Part shown: in pieces, positions 33,424-42,054 of the stretch
Layout of the letters: every line of letters starts with the position of its first letter
How positions within the stretch are numbered: the stretch's first letter is position 1
DNA from: Deltaproteobacteria bacterium
Lineage (GTDB): Bacteria; Myxococcota; Myxococcia; Myxococcales; SZAS-1
DNA: 64,000 nt
NCBI GenBank assembly: GCA_018266075.1
Contig: JAFEBB010000006.1
Span: 1-64,000 of the forward strand
Direction of reading: 5' to 3'
The notes under the pieces: generated by a model
Seen by the model: only the letters and a program-made list of their open reading frames with translations
Told to the model about the DNA's origin: nothing
Database searches by the model: none
Translations under genes and position numbers: made by a program

Positions 33424-35709
33424 GTGAACATCGGCTCGAGCCAGCAAGGCGGGCGCGCCTACGGAAACCGGCTCCTCACCGCCGGCGGCGTGGCTGCGCT
33501 CTTCTTCTTCGTGCTCCTGGGCCGGCTCTACGTGCTGCAGATCGCGCGCGGTGAAGAGTTCGCCGAGAAGAGCCAGGAGAACTTCATCAAGGAGCTGCGC
33601 GTGCCCGCCACGCGCGGGATGATCTTCGACCGCCACGGCCGCGCGCTCGTGGACGAGCGGCCCAGCTACGACATCTTCCTCACGCCCGCGTTCTGCAAGA
33701 GCTGCGACGAGACCATCACCCGGCTGGCCGACACGCTCAGCCTGGATTCCGACGCGGTCACGCACATCAAGGACCAGGTGAAGAAGAGCCACGGCCTGGT
33801 GCGCTTCCGCGCGTTCCCGGTGAAGATCGACGTCCCGCGCGACGATCTCGACAAGCTCAACGCCGTCTTCATCGACCTGCAGGGCGTGGACATCCTTCCC
33901 ACGCCGCACCGCAACTACCGCTACGGCATGCTCGCGGCGCAGGTGCTCGGGTACATGAACGAGATCCGCCCGGAGGAGCTGGAGGAGCTCCCCGCCAACG
34001 GTCCGCACTACGAGCAGGGCGACTTCATCGGCCGCACCGGCATCGAGCGGCAGTACGAGAAGGAGCTGAAAGGCAAAGACGGCATCGAGCGCGTGGTCGT
34101 CGACGCCAAGGGCAACCAGAGCGCCGACAAGAGCGACCTCATCAAGGACGAGCAGCGCCTGGTGCCGGCGATCCCGGGCCACAACCTGGTGCTGTCCATC
34201 GACGAGAAGCTGCAGGCCGCGGCGGAGAAGATCTTCCCGGGCAAGGCAGGCGTGGTGATCGTGCTCGACGTGAACACCGGCGACGTGCTCGCGCTGGTGT
34301 CGCGCCCCGGCTTCGACCCGAACAAGATGAGCGGCCGTATCAGCCGCCAGGAGCTGCAGGCGCTCAGCGAAGATCCGTTCAAGCCGCTGCGTTTCCGCGC
34401 CACGCAGGACCACTACAACCCTGGCTCGACGTTCAAGATTGTCACCGGGCTCGCCGCGCTCGAGAGCGGCGCGCTGAAAGACGGAGGAACCATCTTCTGC
34501 AACGGCGGCTACACCCTCGGCCGCCGCCGCTGGCGCTGCGACAAGGAGAGCGGCCACGGCTCGCTGGATCTCACCCACGCCATCGGCGCCTCGTGCGACA
34601 CGTTCTTCTACGCGCTCGCGGATCGCATGGGCATCGAGCCCATCGCGGCCATGTCGCACGACTTGGGACTGGGCTCCCCCACGGGCATCGATCTCGGCTA
34701 CGAAGATCCAGGCGTGGTGCCCAGCAAGGCCTGGCACGACGCCCACACCCCGGGCGGCTACCAGAAGGGCTTCGCGCTCAACACCGCCATCGGGCAGGGC
34801 GACAACCTCGTCACGCCCATGCAGCTCGCGGTGCTCTACGCGGCCATCGCCAACGGCGGCACGGTCTACAAGCCGCACCTGTTGCGCCGGGTGGAGGACT
34901 CCGAGGGCCACCTCATCCGCGAGGTGCAGCCCGAGGTGGAACGAAAGCTGCCGGTGAAGCCCGAGCACCTCGCGGCGATCGTCGAGGGCCTCAAGGCCGT
35001 GGTGAACGAGCCCGGCGGCACCGCCTACGGCGCGCGCCTGAAGGACTTCCCCATCATGGTCGCCGGCAAGACGGGCACCGCGCAGGTGGCCAACATGACC
35101 GGCGCGCGCGTGAAGGAGAAGGACCTCGATTACTGGCACAAGTCGAACTCGTGGTTCGCGAGCTTCGCGCCCGCGGACAAGCCGGAGATCGCCGTCGTGG
35201 TGCTGAACGAGCACGGCGGCTTCGGCGCCTCGGCTGCGGCGCCCACGGCGATGGCGGTGACCAAGGCCTACTTCGATCTCAAGAACGAGTACCAGGCCGA
35301 GAGCGAAGGCCAGCCGCTGACGGTGCCGCCGCCGCAGGCCAAGACCGCTCCGCCGCCGGAGCCGCCGCGCGAGAAGCCGCCGCGCATCGACACGGGCAAC
35401 ACGGGGCCCGCGCTCGCGGCGAGCGAGTCCGACGCTGCGCCCGAGCCCGACGCCGCGCCGCCCGAGCACAAGGGCAAGTCGAAGACGGCCGTGCAGCCGT
35501 CGGATGTCGATGCTTCGCCGGTGCCGGAGCTCGAGCAGGAGCCCATCGCGCCGAAAGAGAGCGCGCCCGCCAAGCCCAAGGCCGATCCCAAGCCGAGCGC
35601 GGAATCCGAAAAGTCCGACGACGATTCCGACTCTGATTCCGACGACGCCAGTCCCCAGCCGCCAGCCCCCAATCCCCAGGCTTTGCCCGCCGAGCAGAAA
35701 CCCGAATGA
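33424..35709 (+). CDS. mrdA: Penicillin-binding protein 2 (elongasome transpeptidase) with long tail
   Basis: The 761-residue protein has one membrane anchor (about 20-40), a PBP dimer domain (about 60-240) and a transpeptidase domain with the three motifs STFK at 335-338 (Ser 335 nucleophile), SCD at 390-392 and KTG at 549-551. PBP2 cross-links peptidoglycan with RodA as glycosyltransferase. The last 130 residues are low-complexity: rich in Pro, Ala, Glu and Ser, with a run of Asp/Ser (DDDSDSDSDD) near the end. PBP2 proteins usually end soon after the catalytic domain (about 630 residues), so this tail is unusual. Start is GTG at 33424; the stop overlaps rodA. Confidence 0.96.
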   Translation: MNIGSSQQGGRAYGNRLLTAGGVAALFFFVLLGRLYVLQIARGEEFAEKSQENFIKELRVPATRGMIFDRHGRALVDERPSYDIFLTPAFCKSCDETITRLADTLSLDSDAVTHIKDQVKKSHGLVRFRAFPVKIDVPRDDLDKLNAVFIDLQGVDILPTPHRNYRYGMLAAQVLGYMNEIRPEELEELPANGPHYEQGDFIGRTGIERQYEKELKGKDGIERVVVDAKGNQSADKSDLIKDEQRLVPAIPGHNLVLSIDEKLQAAAEKIFPGKAGVVIVLDVNTGDVLALVSRPGFDPNKMSGRISRQELQALSEDPFKPLRFRATQDHYNPGSTFKIVTGLAALESGALKDGGTIFCNGGYTLGRRRWRCDKESGHGSLDLTHAIGASCDTFFYALADRMGIEPIAAMSHDLGLGSPTGIDLGYEDPGVVPSKAWHDAHTPGGYQKGFALNTAIGQGDNLVTPMQLAVLYAAIANGGTVYKPHLLRRVEDSEGHLIREVQPEVERKLPVKPEHLAAIVEGLKAVVNEPGGTAYGARLKDFPIMVAGKTGTAQVANMTGARVKEKDLDYWHKSNSWFASFAPADKPEIAVVVLNEHGGFGASAAAPTAMAVTKAYFDLKNEYQAESEGQPLTVPPPQAKTAPPPEPPREKPPRIDTGNTGPALAASESDAAPEPDAAPPEHKGKSKTAVQPSDVDASPVPELEQEPIAPKESAPAKPKADPKPSAESEKSDDDSDSDSDDASPQPPAPNPQALPAEQKPE

Positions 35710-36845
35710 CGTCTGCCGAGACTCGCCTCTTCCGACACGTCCCGTGGCACGTGGTGCTGCTCGCGGCGATGATCTGCGCGCTCGGCGTGTGGAACCTGGC
35801 GTCGGCGTCGGGCAAGTCGCTCACGGATCGCTGGCTCAGCCAGGCCGAGCTCATGGGCGCGGGCGCGGTGGTGATGGCCGCGATCTGCCTGGTCGACTAC
35901 CGGGTGCTCATGCGGCTCGCGTATCCCATCTACGCGGCCGTGGTGCTGATGCTGGTGGGCGTGACCGTGCACGGCAAGGTGGTGATGGGCGCGCGGCGCT
36001 GGCTGCAAATCGGCCCGCTCCAAATCCAGCCCAGCGAGTTCGCCAAGCTGGCCATCATCCTCGCGCTGGCGCGCTGGTTCCACGAGGACAAGACCGACGC
36101 CGACACCGAGCGCCGCGGCTACAGCCTGCAGCGCCTCTGGCAACCGTTCTTGATGCTGCTGGTTCCCGTCATCCTCACGCTCAAGCAGCCCGACCTGGGC
36201 ACGGCGATGCTCATCGCAGCCATCGCGCTCTCGTGCATCCTCTTTGCGAAGGTGCGCTGGCGGTCGCTGGCGGTTCTGGGCGTGGTGGGGCTGCTCGGCG
36301 TGACCGTGGCGTTCACGGGCATCCCCACCGGCCACGGCACCAAGCAGGTGCTCAAGGACTACCAGCGCAAGCGGCTCCTCACGTTCTTGAACCCCGAGGG
36401 CGACGCGCTCGGCGCGGGCTACCACGCGAACCAGTCGATGATCGCTGTGGGCTCGGGGCAGCTCTCGGGCAAGGGCTGGGGCCAGGGCACGCAGACGCAG
36501 CTCTCGTTCCTGCCCGAGCAGCACACCGACTTCATCTTCAGCGTCTGGGCGGAGGAGCAGGGCTTCCTGGGCGCGATGGTGCTGCTCGCGCTGTACATGG
36601 TGCTCATCCTCAGCGGGCTCTCCGTCGCGTATGGGGCGCGCGAGCGGTTCGGCGCGTTCCTGGCGTTCGGCATCGTGGCGATGATCTTCTGGCACGTGTT
36701 CATCAACATCGGGATGGTCACCGGGACGCTGCCCGTGGTCGGCGTGCCGCTGCCGCTGATGAGCTACGGGCGCTCGAGCGTGCTCACGTTCATGGTGGGA
36801 TTGGGCCTGTTGCTGAACGTGCAGATGCGAAGGTTCAACTTCTGA
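35706..36845 (+). CDS. rodA: Rod-shape-determining glycosyltransferase RodA
   Basis: The 379-residue SEDS protein polymerises lipid II in the elongasome. It has about ten membrane helices and family signatures RRWLQIGPLQIQPSEFAKL, LKQPDLGTAML (with the Asp needed for activity in this loop region) and GVPLPLMSYGRSSVLTFMVG. It overlaps mrdA by ATGA, so PBP2 and RodA are made together. A perfect terminator hairpin follows at 36865-36886. Confidence 0.97.
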   Translation: MTSAETRLFRHVPWHVVLLAAMICALGVWNLASASGKSLTDRWLSQAELMGAGAVVMAAICLVDYRVLMRLAYPIYAAVVLMLVGVTVHGKVVMGARRWLQIGPLQIQPSEFAKLAIILALARWFHEDKTDADTERRGYSLQRLWQPFLMLLVPVILTLKQPDLGTAMLIAAIALSCILFAKVRWRSLAVLGVVGLLGVTVAFTGIPTGHGTKQVLKDYQRKRLLTFLNPEGDALGAGYHANQSMIAVGSGQLSGKGWGQGTQTQLSFLPEQHTDFIFSVWAEEQGFLGAMVLLALYMVLILSGLSVAYGARERFGAFLAFGIVAMIFWHVFINIGMVTGTLPVVGVPLPLMSYGRSSVLTFMVGLGLLLNVQMRRFNF

Positions 36846-36864
36846 GCGCAGGCCCGCAACGCAA

Positions 36865-36886
36865 AGGGGCCGCGCGAGCGGCCCCT
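36865..36886. terminator. Perfect hairpin between rodA and thioredoxin genes
   Basis: AGGGGCCGC (36865-36873) and GCGGCCCCT (36878-36886) form a 9-bp stem with a GCGA tetraloop. Two A residues precede it, giving TTT on the minus strand after the stem, so it acts best for the thioredoxin gene and may serve both convergent genes. Confidence 0.7.
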
Positions 36887-36911
36887 GAGTGCTCTTCACT
36901 CTGCGTGAAGG

Positions 36912-37241
36912 TCAGCCCGCGACCTTCTTGATCATCCCCTCGATCTTGTCCTTGAACGCGCCGACCACGGAGTCGGCCACCTGGCCCTTGTTGAAGAGCA
37001 GCACGGTGGGGATGCTCATCACCCGGTAGTTCTGGGCGGTGTCGCGGTGGTCGTCGATGTTGAGCTTCACGACCTTGATCTTGCCCTTGTACTTGGCGGC
37101 GAAGTCTTCCAGCGCCGGCGCGATCTGACGGCACGGGCCGCACCAGGTGGCCCAGAAGTCCACCACGACAGGTACGGGTGACTCGAGGACTTCAGTCTTG
37201 AAGTTGTCGTCGCCCACGTTGACGATGTCTGGACTGGCCAT
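36912..37241 (-). CDS. trxA: Thioredoxin
   Basis: The 109-residue protein is a canonical thioredoxin with active site WATWCGPCRQIAP at about residues 28-40 and the cis-Pro loop MSIPTVLLFNKGQ. Thioredoxin reduces protein disulfides in the cytoplasm. The ATG at 37241 is preceded by GGGAG. Nine additional codons in frame upstream are not needed. The next gene upstream encodes an FAD enzyme and ends 43 bases before this start. Confidence 0.97.
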   Translation of the reverse strand: MASPDIVNVGDDNFKTEVLESPVPVVVDFWATWCGPCRQIAPALEDFAAKYKGKIKVVKLNIDDHRDTAQNYRVMSIPTVLLFNKGQVADSVVGAFKDKIEGMIKKVAG

Positions 37242-37283
37242 GGCATTCGCTCCCTTGCTCGGACCCACTACATAACAAGCTGC

Positions 37284-38840
37284 TCACGGTCCTGCGAGCG
37301 GGTCTTTCTTCTTCAGCAAAGCCTGCACCTTGGACGCCACCCGCAACCCGGCCAGGAGCTCGCCCTCCAGGCCCAGTCCGGGCAGCACCTCGCGCGAGGC
37401 CAGGAAGAGGTTCTTCATGGGCGTATCGAGCGAGAGCCCGGTGATGCCCAGGAACGGCGGTTCGTCGATCTCGAAGAGCGGGTGCAGCTGGAGCCGCGAG
37501 CCGCGCTGGGCGCCCTTGGCGAGCTGGGGCACGCTCACGAGCGACGGCCGCGCAAACGGCAGCACGCCGAGCATCGCCTCGCGCACGCGCGTGGCCAGCC
37601 CATCGAGGTGCTCGTCGCCCAGGTCGCGGGCCTGCGCAGGCACCAGCGCCGCGGCGCAGACCACGCGCTGATCCGTCGTCGGCGCCGGGCTGGCACCGCC
37701 GGAGCCCGGGCGCGCGGCCTTGGCCTCGCCGCTCTCCGGGCGGGCCTTCTTGGCCGACGCGTCGTGGCGGACCGCGTTCGAGACCTCGTAGACGATGAGC
37801 CCGAGCTCCTCGTCGGCCGGCGCGAGCACGCCCAGCGGCGCCAGGCCGGCGGGCAGCTGCTCGGCCGGAAGCACGATGTTCACCGCGAGCAGGAAGCGCT
37901 TGAGCCGCACGGCGTCGAGCTGCTCGGCGAGCTTCTTCTTGCGCGCCTGGGGCGGAACCAGGCGCCGCAGCGCGCCGGCGTCGGTCGCGGAGATGACGGC
38001 GCGGCCCACGTGCACGCCCTCGTCGCCCACCAGCTTCACGCCCGAGACGCGCGAGCCGGCAATCTGCAGCTCCTCCACGATGGCCGCGCGTTCCGAGCCC
38101 AGGACCTCCGAGCCCAGCTCGCGGATGCGCTTGTGCATCAGCCCGCGCAGGGCCTCGCGTCCGCCCGAGATTCGCTGCGGCCCGCGCAGCCAGAGCGCCA
38201 GCGCGCGCGACACGGCCAGGCCCTGGAGCGGCGCGCCGTCGCGGTAGGAGAGGAAGCCCGTGAGCCCGCGCGCGACGGCCGCGAGCGGGTGTCCTTCGGG
38301 CGGCGTTGCGGCGAGGGCCTTCTGGAGGCCGGCGTCGGCGTTGGCGCGGCGCTTCTCCTTCCAGCGATCGAAGAAGCCCGTGGCCGGGAAGGGCGGCTCG
38401 CCCTTCAAAAAGGGCTCGGCCTGGTCGGCCACGGCGCCGAGCGCGCTCCAGGCGGCGTCGGCGGCCTTGGCGTCGGCGAACTCGCGCGAGAGCTCGCGCC
38501 CGCGGCGGGCGGCGTCGCGAGAGAGGTCGAAGCGGTGGCCCGGGAGCAGAACCTGGAGCTCGGGATCGTGCGGCGTGAGCAGCCGCCCCAGGTCGGTGAG
38601 CATGCCCAGCTCGCCAAACGCCGACTCCGCCGCGGGGATGCTCTTGAGCGGCGGCAGCAGCACCGGCGCGTAGGGCAGGGTGTAGCCGCCGTCGTGGTAG
38701 CCCTCGCCGAGGCCGTCGTGATCGACCACGAGCACCCGGTGACCGCGCTTGGCGAGCAACGCCGCCGCCACCAGCCCGCCCAGCTGCGAGCCGATGACCA
38801 GCGCGTCGTGGTGCCGCTTTGTGGCAGGTGCCGAGGCCAT
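37284..38840 (-). CDS. Phytoene-desaturase-like FAD oxidoreductase
   Basis: The 518-residue protein has an N-terminal FAD-binding motif (DALVIGSQLGGLVAAALLAKRGHRVLVVD, GxGxxG-like with GSQLGG, about 14-42) and a C-terminal FAD motif near GLSLDTPMKNLFLASREVLPG. These ends are the arrangement of the CrtI/phytoene-desaturase and related carotenoid enzymes. A Pro/Gly/Ala-rich insert lies near 370-395. The substrate cannot be told. No carotenoid genes are nearby. It may be read with the thioredoxin gene. Confidence 0.8.
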   Translation of the reverse strand: MASAPATKRHHDALVIGSQLGGLVAAALLAKRGHRVLVVDHDGLGEGYHDGGYTLPYAPVLLPPLKSIPAAESAFGELGMLTDLGRLLTPHDPELQVLLPGHRFDLSRDAARRGRELSREFADAKAADAAWSALGAVADQAEPFLKGEPPFPATGFFDRWKEKRRANADAGLQKALAATPPEGHPLAAVARGLTGFLSYRDGAPLQGLAVSRALALWLRGPQRISGGREALRGLMHKRIRELGSEVLGSERAAIVEELQIAGSRVSGVKLVGDEGVHVGRAVISATDAGALRRLVPPQARKKKLAEQLDAVRLKRFLLAVNIVLPAEQLPAGLAPLGVLAPADEELGLIVYEVSNAVRHDASAKKARPESGEAKAARPGSGGASPAPTTDQRVVCAAALVPAQARDLGDEHLDGLATRVREAMLGVLPFARPSLVSVPQLAKGAQRGSRLQLHPLFEIDEPPFLGITGLSLDTPMKNLFLASREVLPGLGLEGELLAGLRVASKVQALLKKKDPLAGP

Positions 38841-38969
38841 CCGTGCGTCGGTGTAGCGCAGGTTTCAAGGCCTGTCGACGCCACCTGTCTCAACGGTTTG
38901 GCCCGATCGTGGTCCGTGGGTCGTGGTTCGTTCGGCCGATACGGGCGATGCCAGCTGTTAACCGTTCGG

Positions 38970-39614
38970 TTAAACCGAAACCGGTCCCACGAGCACGCCC
39001 TCCGCCGGCCTGCCATCGATGCGCACGGTGCGTCCGCGCACGGTCACCCGGTTCTCGACGAAGAGCTTCACCGCGGCCGGATAGAGCTGGTGCTCCTGGG
39101 CGTGGATGCGCGCGGCGAGCGTCTCTTCGGTATCGCCGGGCTGCACCGGAACGGCGGCCTGGAGCAGGATCGGCCCGGTGTCGGTGCCCGAGTCCACCAC
39201 GTGGACCGTACAGCCCGTCAGGGCGACGCGGTACTCGAGCGCCTGGCGGACCGCATTCAGCCCGGGAAACGCCGGCAGCAGCGACGGGTGGATGTTCAAG
39301 ATGCGTCCGGCGAACGGCGCGAGCAGCGTCTGGCCCACCAAGCGCATGAAGCCCGCGAGGCAGACCAGATCCACCTTCGCCGATTGAAGCGCGCGCACCA
39401 GCTCCCGCTCGAAGAGCGCGCGATCCGTGAAGGCCTGGTGGTCGATCACCGTGGCCGGGACGCCGAGCTTCTCCGCGCGCGCGAGCGCCCCCGCGCCCGG
39501 CACGTTCACGATCAGCGTGGCCACCTCGGCGTCGATGCGCTTCTCGCGGCACGCCTCGGCCAGCGCCTGGAAGTTCGTCCCCGAGCCGGACGCGAGGATG
39601 CCCAGCCGCAACAT
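38970..39614 (-). CDS. purN: Phosphoribosylglycinamide formyltransferase
   Basis: The 214-residue enzyme transfers a formyl group from 10-formyl-THF to GAR in purine synthesis. Family motifs: ILASGSGTNFQALAEA at the start, the catalytic NIHPSLLPAFPG (Asn, His) near residue 109, and HVVDSGTDTGPILLQ with the catalytic Asp near 146. Its ATG overlaps the purM stop by one base (TGATG). A perfect 16-bp palindrome (38958-38973, ttaaccg-tt-cggttaa) overlaps the stop codon and may help terminate the transcript. Confidence 0.97.
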   Translation of the reverse strand: MLRLGILASGSGTNFQALAEACREKRIDAEVATLIVNVPGAGALARAEKLGVPATVIDHQAFTDRALFERELVRALQSAKVDLVCLAGFMRLVGQTLLAPFAGRILNIHPSLLPAFPGLNAVRQALEYRVALTGCTVHVVDSGTDTGPILLQAAVPVQPGDTEETLAARIHAQEHQLYPAAVKLFVENRVTVRGRTVRIDGRPAEGVLVGPVSV

Positions 39615-40648
39615 CAGACGACCTCCGCCGTCGCCTCGCCGCTGCCCGGCGCGATCTCGCCCACGCGCCACGCGGAGAGGCCGCTCTGCTTCAGGCTCGC
39701 CAGCGCCGCGTCCACGTGCTCCGGCGCGACGATCGTGCAGAGCCCAATGCCCATGTTCAGCGTGCGCAGCATCTCGTCCCGGGCCACGCTGCCCAGCTTG
39801 GCGATGAGCGCGAAGATCGCCGGCTCGGGCCAACTGCCAGACTGGAGCACGGCCTTCAACCCATCGGGGATGCAGCGGGGAAGATTTCCCGGGAGTCCGC
39901 CGCCCGTGATGTGCGCGAAGCCTTTCACCGGCACGGCCTTGGCGAGCGCGAGCATCTGCTTGGCGTAGATGATGGTCGGCGTGAGCAGCGCGTCGCCGAG
40001 CGTCTTCCCGAGCTCGGGCACGTGCGCGTCGAGCTCGAGGCCCGCGTGCTCGAGCAGAACCTTGCGCGCGAGCGAGAAGCCGTTCGAGTGCAGGCCGCTC
40101 GAGGCCACGCCGATCACCTGGTCGCCGGCTTTGGTTTTGGTGCCGTCGATGATCGCGTCGCGCTCCACGCAGCCCACCGCGAAGCCGGCGAGGTCGTACT
40201 CGTCGCCCTGGTAGAAGCCGGGGAGCTCCGCCGTCTCGCCGCCGAGCAAGGTGCAGCCCGCCTGCGCGCAGCCCTCGGCAATGCCGGCGATCACGTTCTT
40301 CGCCACGTCGGCGTGCAGCTTCGAGGTCGCGTAGTAGTCGAGGAAGAAGAGCGGCTCCGCGCCGCACACGGCCACGTCGTTCACGCTCATGGCCACGAGG
40401 TCGATGCCGACCGTCTCGTGCTTGCCGGTCATGAACGCGAGCTTGAGCTTGGTGCCCACGCCGTCGGTGCCGCTCACGAGCACCGGCTTCTTCCACTTCG
40501 ACAAGTCCATCGCGAACAGGCCGCCGAAGCCGCCGATGCCGGCGACGACCTCCGGACGCATGGTGCGCTTGGCGAGCGGCTTGATGAGCTCGACCAACCG
40601 ATCGCCTTCGTCGATGTCGACGCCTGCGTCGCGGTAGGTGATCCCCAT
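39614..40648 (-). CDS. purM: Phosphoribosylformylglycinamidine cyclo-ligase
   Basis: The 344-residue enzyme closes the imidazole ring to AIR, one step of purine synthesis. The signature SGTDGVGTKLKLAF is at about 58-71, with MSVNDVAVCGAEPLFFLDYYA and LLGGETAELPGFY further on, and the C-terminal GGGLPGNLPR. Length equals the family norm (about 345). It overlaps purN, so the two form an operon. No purL or purF lies here. Confidence 0.97.
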   Translation of the reverse strand: MGITYRDAGVDIDEGDRLVELIKPLAKRTMRPEVVAGIGGFGGLFAMDLSKWKKPVLVSGTDGVGTKLKLAFMTGKHETVGIDLVAMSVNDVAVCGAEPLFFLDYYATSKLHADVAKNVIAGIAEGCAQAGCTLLGGETAELPGFYQGDEYDLAGFAVGCVERDAIIDGTKTKAGDQVIGVASSGLHSNGFSLARKVLLEHAGLELDAHVPELGKTLGDALLTPTIIYAKQMLALAKAVPVKGFAHITGGGLPGNLPRCIPDGLKAVLQSGSWPEPAIFALIAKLGSVARDEMLRTLNMGIGLCTIVAPEHVDAALASLKQSGLSAWRVGEIAPGSGEATAEVV

Positions 40649-40761
40649 GGCGCGCCTCGCGATGAACCGCGCCCGTTTAGCACGCCGAACCGGGCGCGGG
40701 AACCTTCACGCGGCATCTGATGTCCAACCGTCGGGCCGGTGTTCCACGAAAGGGGCGTGCA

Positions 40762-42006
40762 ATGCCGAACGCCAGAGCTGCGCTGCGCGTGGCCGTGCTC
40801 CAGCGCGGCCGAATCCTCGACGAGCGCACCTTCGCCCCCGGGGCGCGCGTGCACGTCGGTCCCGGTGGCGAGCTGGCGCAGGTTCCGGGTTCGCGCGAGC
40901 TCTTCCGATCGCGACACGGCCGTCCCGCGCTGCGGCTCGGCGAGTCGATGCAAGGTCAGCTCGCGCGTCCGGAGCGTCCCTACGTCGACTTCGAAGCGCT
41001 CCGGACCGCTGCGGGCAAGGCCGAGCTCGACGTCGAGCTCGAGCTCGGCGCGCGCGGACGCGTGGTGCTCGGCGAGCTCCTGGTGCTCTTCCAGACCGTC
41101 GCGCCCATGCCGCCGCCCCCGCGTCCGACGCTTCCGCCCGAGGCGCGCGGCAAGCTCTTCGAGCGCGTGGACGGCACGTTCTTCACGGTGCTGGCGATGT
41201 TCCTCGTCGCCGATGCCACCGGCCTTGCGGCGCTCTCTCGGCGGCCGATTCCCAAAGACGACCTTGCGCTCGAAGACCTCGGCGAGCGCTGGGCCAGGCC
41301 CGAGCCGATCTTCCTGAAAAAGAAGCCGGAGCCGCCCAGCGAGCACCAGGTGGCGAAGAACGACCGCCCTGCGCCGTCGCACGTCCCGTCCCACGGGGCG
41401 CCTCCGCCAGGCGGCGTGCGGGGAATGGGCCTGCTCGGAGCGGTGAACCACCTCGGCGGTCCAGGCGTGACCGACGTCATGGGCATGCAGGACATCGGCA
41501 AGAGCGTCGCCGACGCGCTCCACGACGCGCAGGGCAAGAGCGGCCTCGCCGGCGACTCGATTGCCGGTGCGGGTCCACGCGGCGAAGGCCACGGTCAGGC
41601 CGAGTCGATCGGCGAGCAAGGGACCGAGGGCGGCGATCGCGTCGACGACGGCGAACATCAGGACGCAGAGCTGCCCGTGATCGTCGACCTGCCGCCGCCG
41701 ATCGTGGAGAAGGGCGGCCTTCCGCCCGAGCTGGTCGCGCGCTTCGTGAAGGCGCACCTGCGCGCCATCTCCAGCTGCTACGAGCGCGAGCTCAAGCGCG
41801 ACCGCAGCCTGCACGGCCGCTTGGAGATCCGCTTCGTCGTCGGAACGCGCGGCCAGGTCACCGAAGCCGAAGCCGGCGACGACGAGCTCCACAGCGCCAA
41901 CGTCACGGAGTGCGTGCTCCGCCAGGTGCGCCACTGGGTGCTGCCGGCGCATCCGCCGGACGAGGTCGAGGTCAGCTACCCGTTCGTCTTCACGCCCGCC
42001 GGATAG
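40762..42006 (+). CDS. AgmX/PglI C-terminal domain protein
   Basis: The ATG at 40762 follows AAAGGGG. The 414-residue protein has an N-terminal FHA-like or unidentified beta-rich part (about 5-110), one hydrophobic stretch (about 135-150), a disordered Pro/Gly region and a C-terminal TonB-like domain (about 325-412) with VKAHLRAISSCYERELKRD and LEIRFVVGTRGQVTEAE. This C-terminal type occurs in AgmX/PglI gliding motility proteins and many other myxobacterial envelope proteins. It may span the periplasm; the role here is unknown. Confidence 0.82.
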   Translation: MPNARAALRVAVLQRGRILDERTFAPGARVHVGPGGELAQVPGSRELFRSRHGRPALRLGESMQGQLARPERPYVDFEALRTAAGKAELDVELELGARGRVVLGELLVLFQTVAPMPPPPRPTLPPEARGKLFERVDGTFFTVLAMFLVADATGLAALSRRPIPKDDLALEDLGERWARPEPIFLKKKPEPPSEHQVAKNDRPAPSHVPSHGAPPPGGVRGMGLLGAVNHLGGPGVTDVMGMQDIGKSVADALHDAQGKSGLAGDSIAGAGPRGEGHGQAESIGEQGTEGGDRVDDGEHQDAELPVIVDLPPPIVEKGGLPPELVARFVKAHLRAISSCYERELKRDRSLHGRLEIRFVVGTRGQVTEAEAGDDELHSANVTECVLRQVRHWVLPAHPPDEVEVSYPFVFTPAG

Positions 42007-42054
42007 CTAGGGCACTCCAGCATCCGGTGCTACGCTCCGCGCACGCACAGCGGG

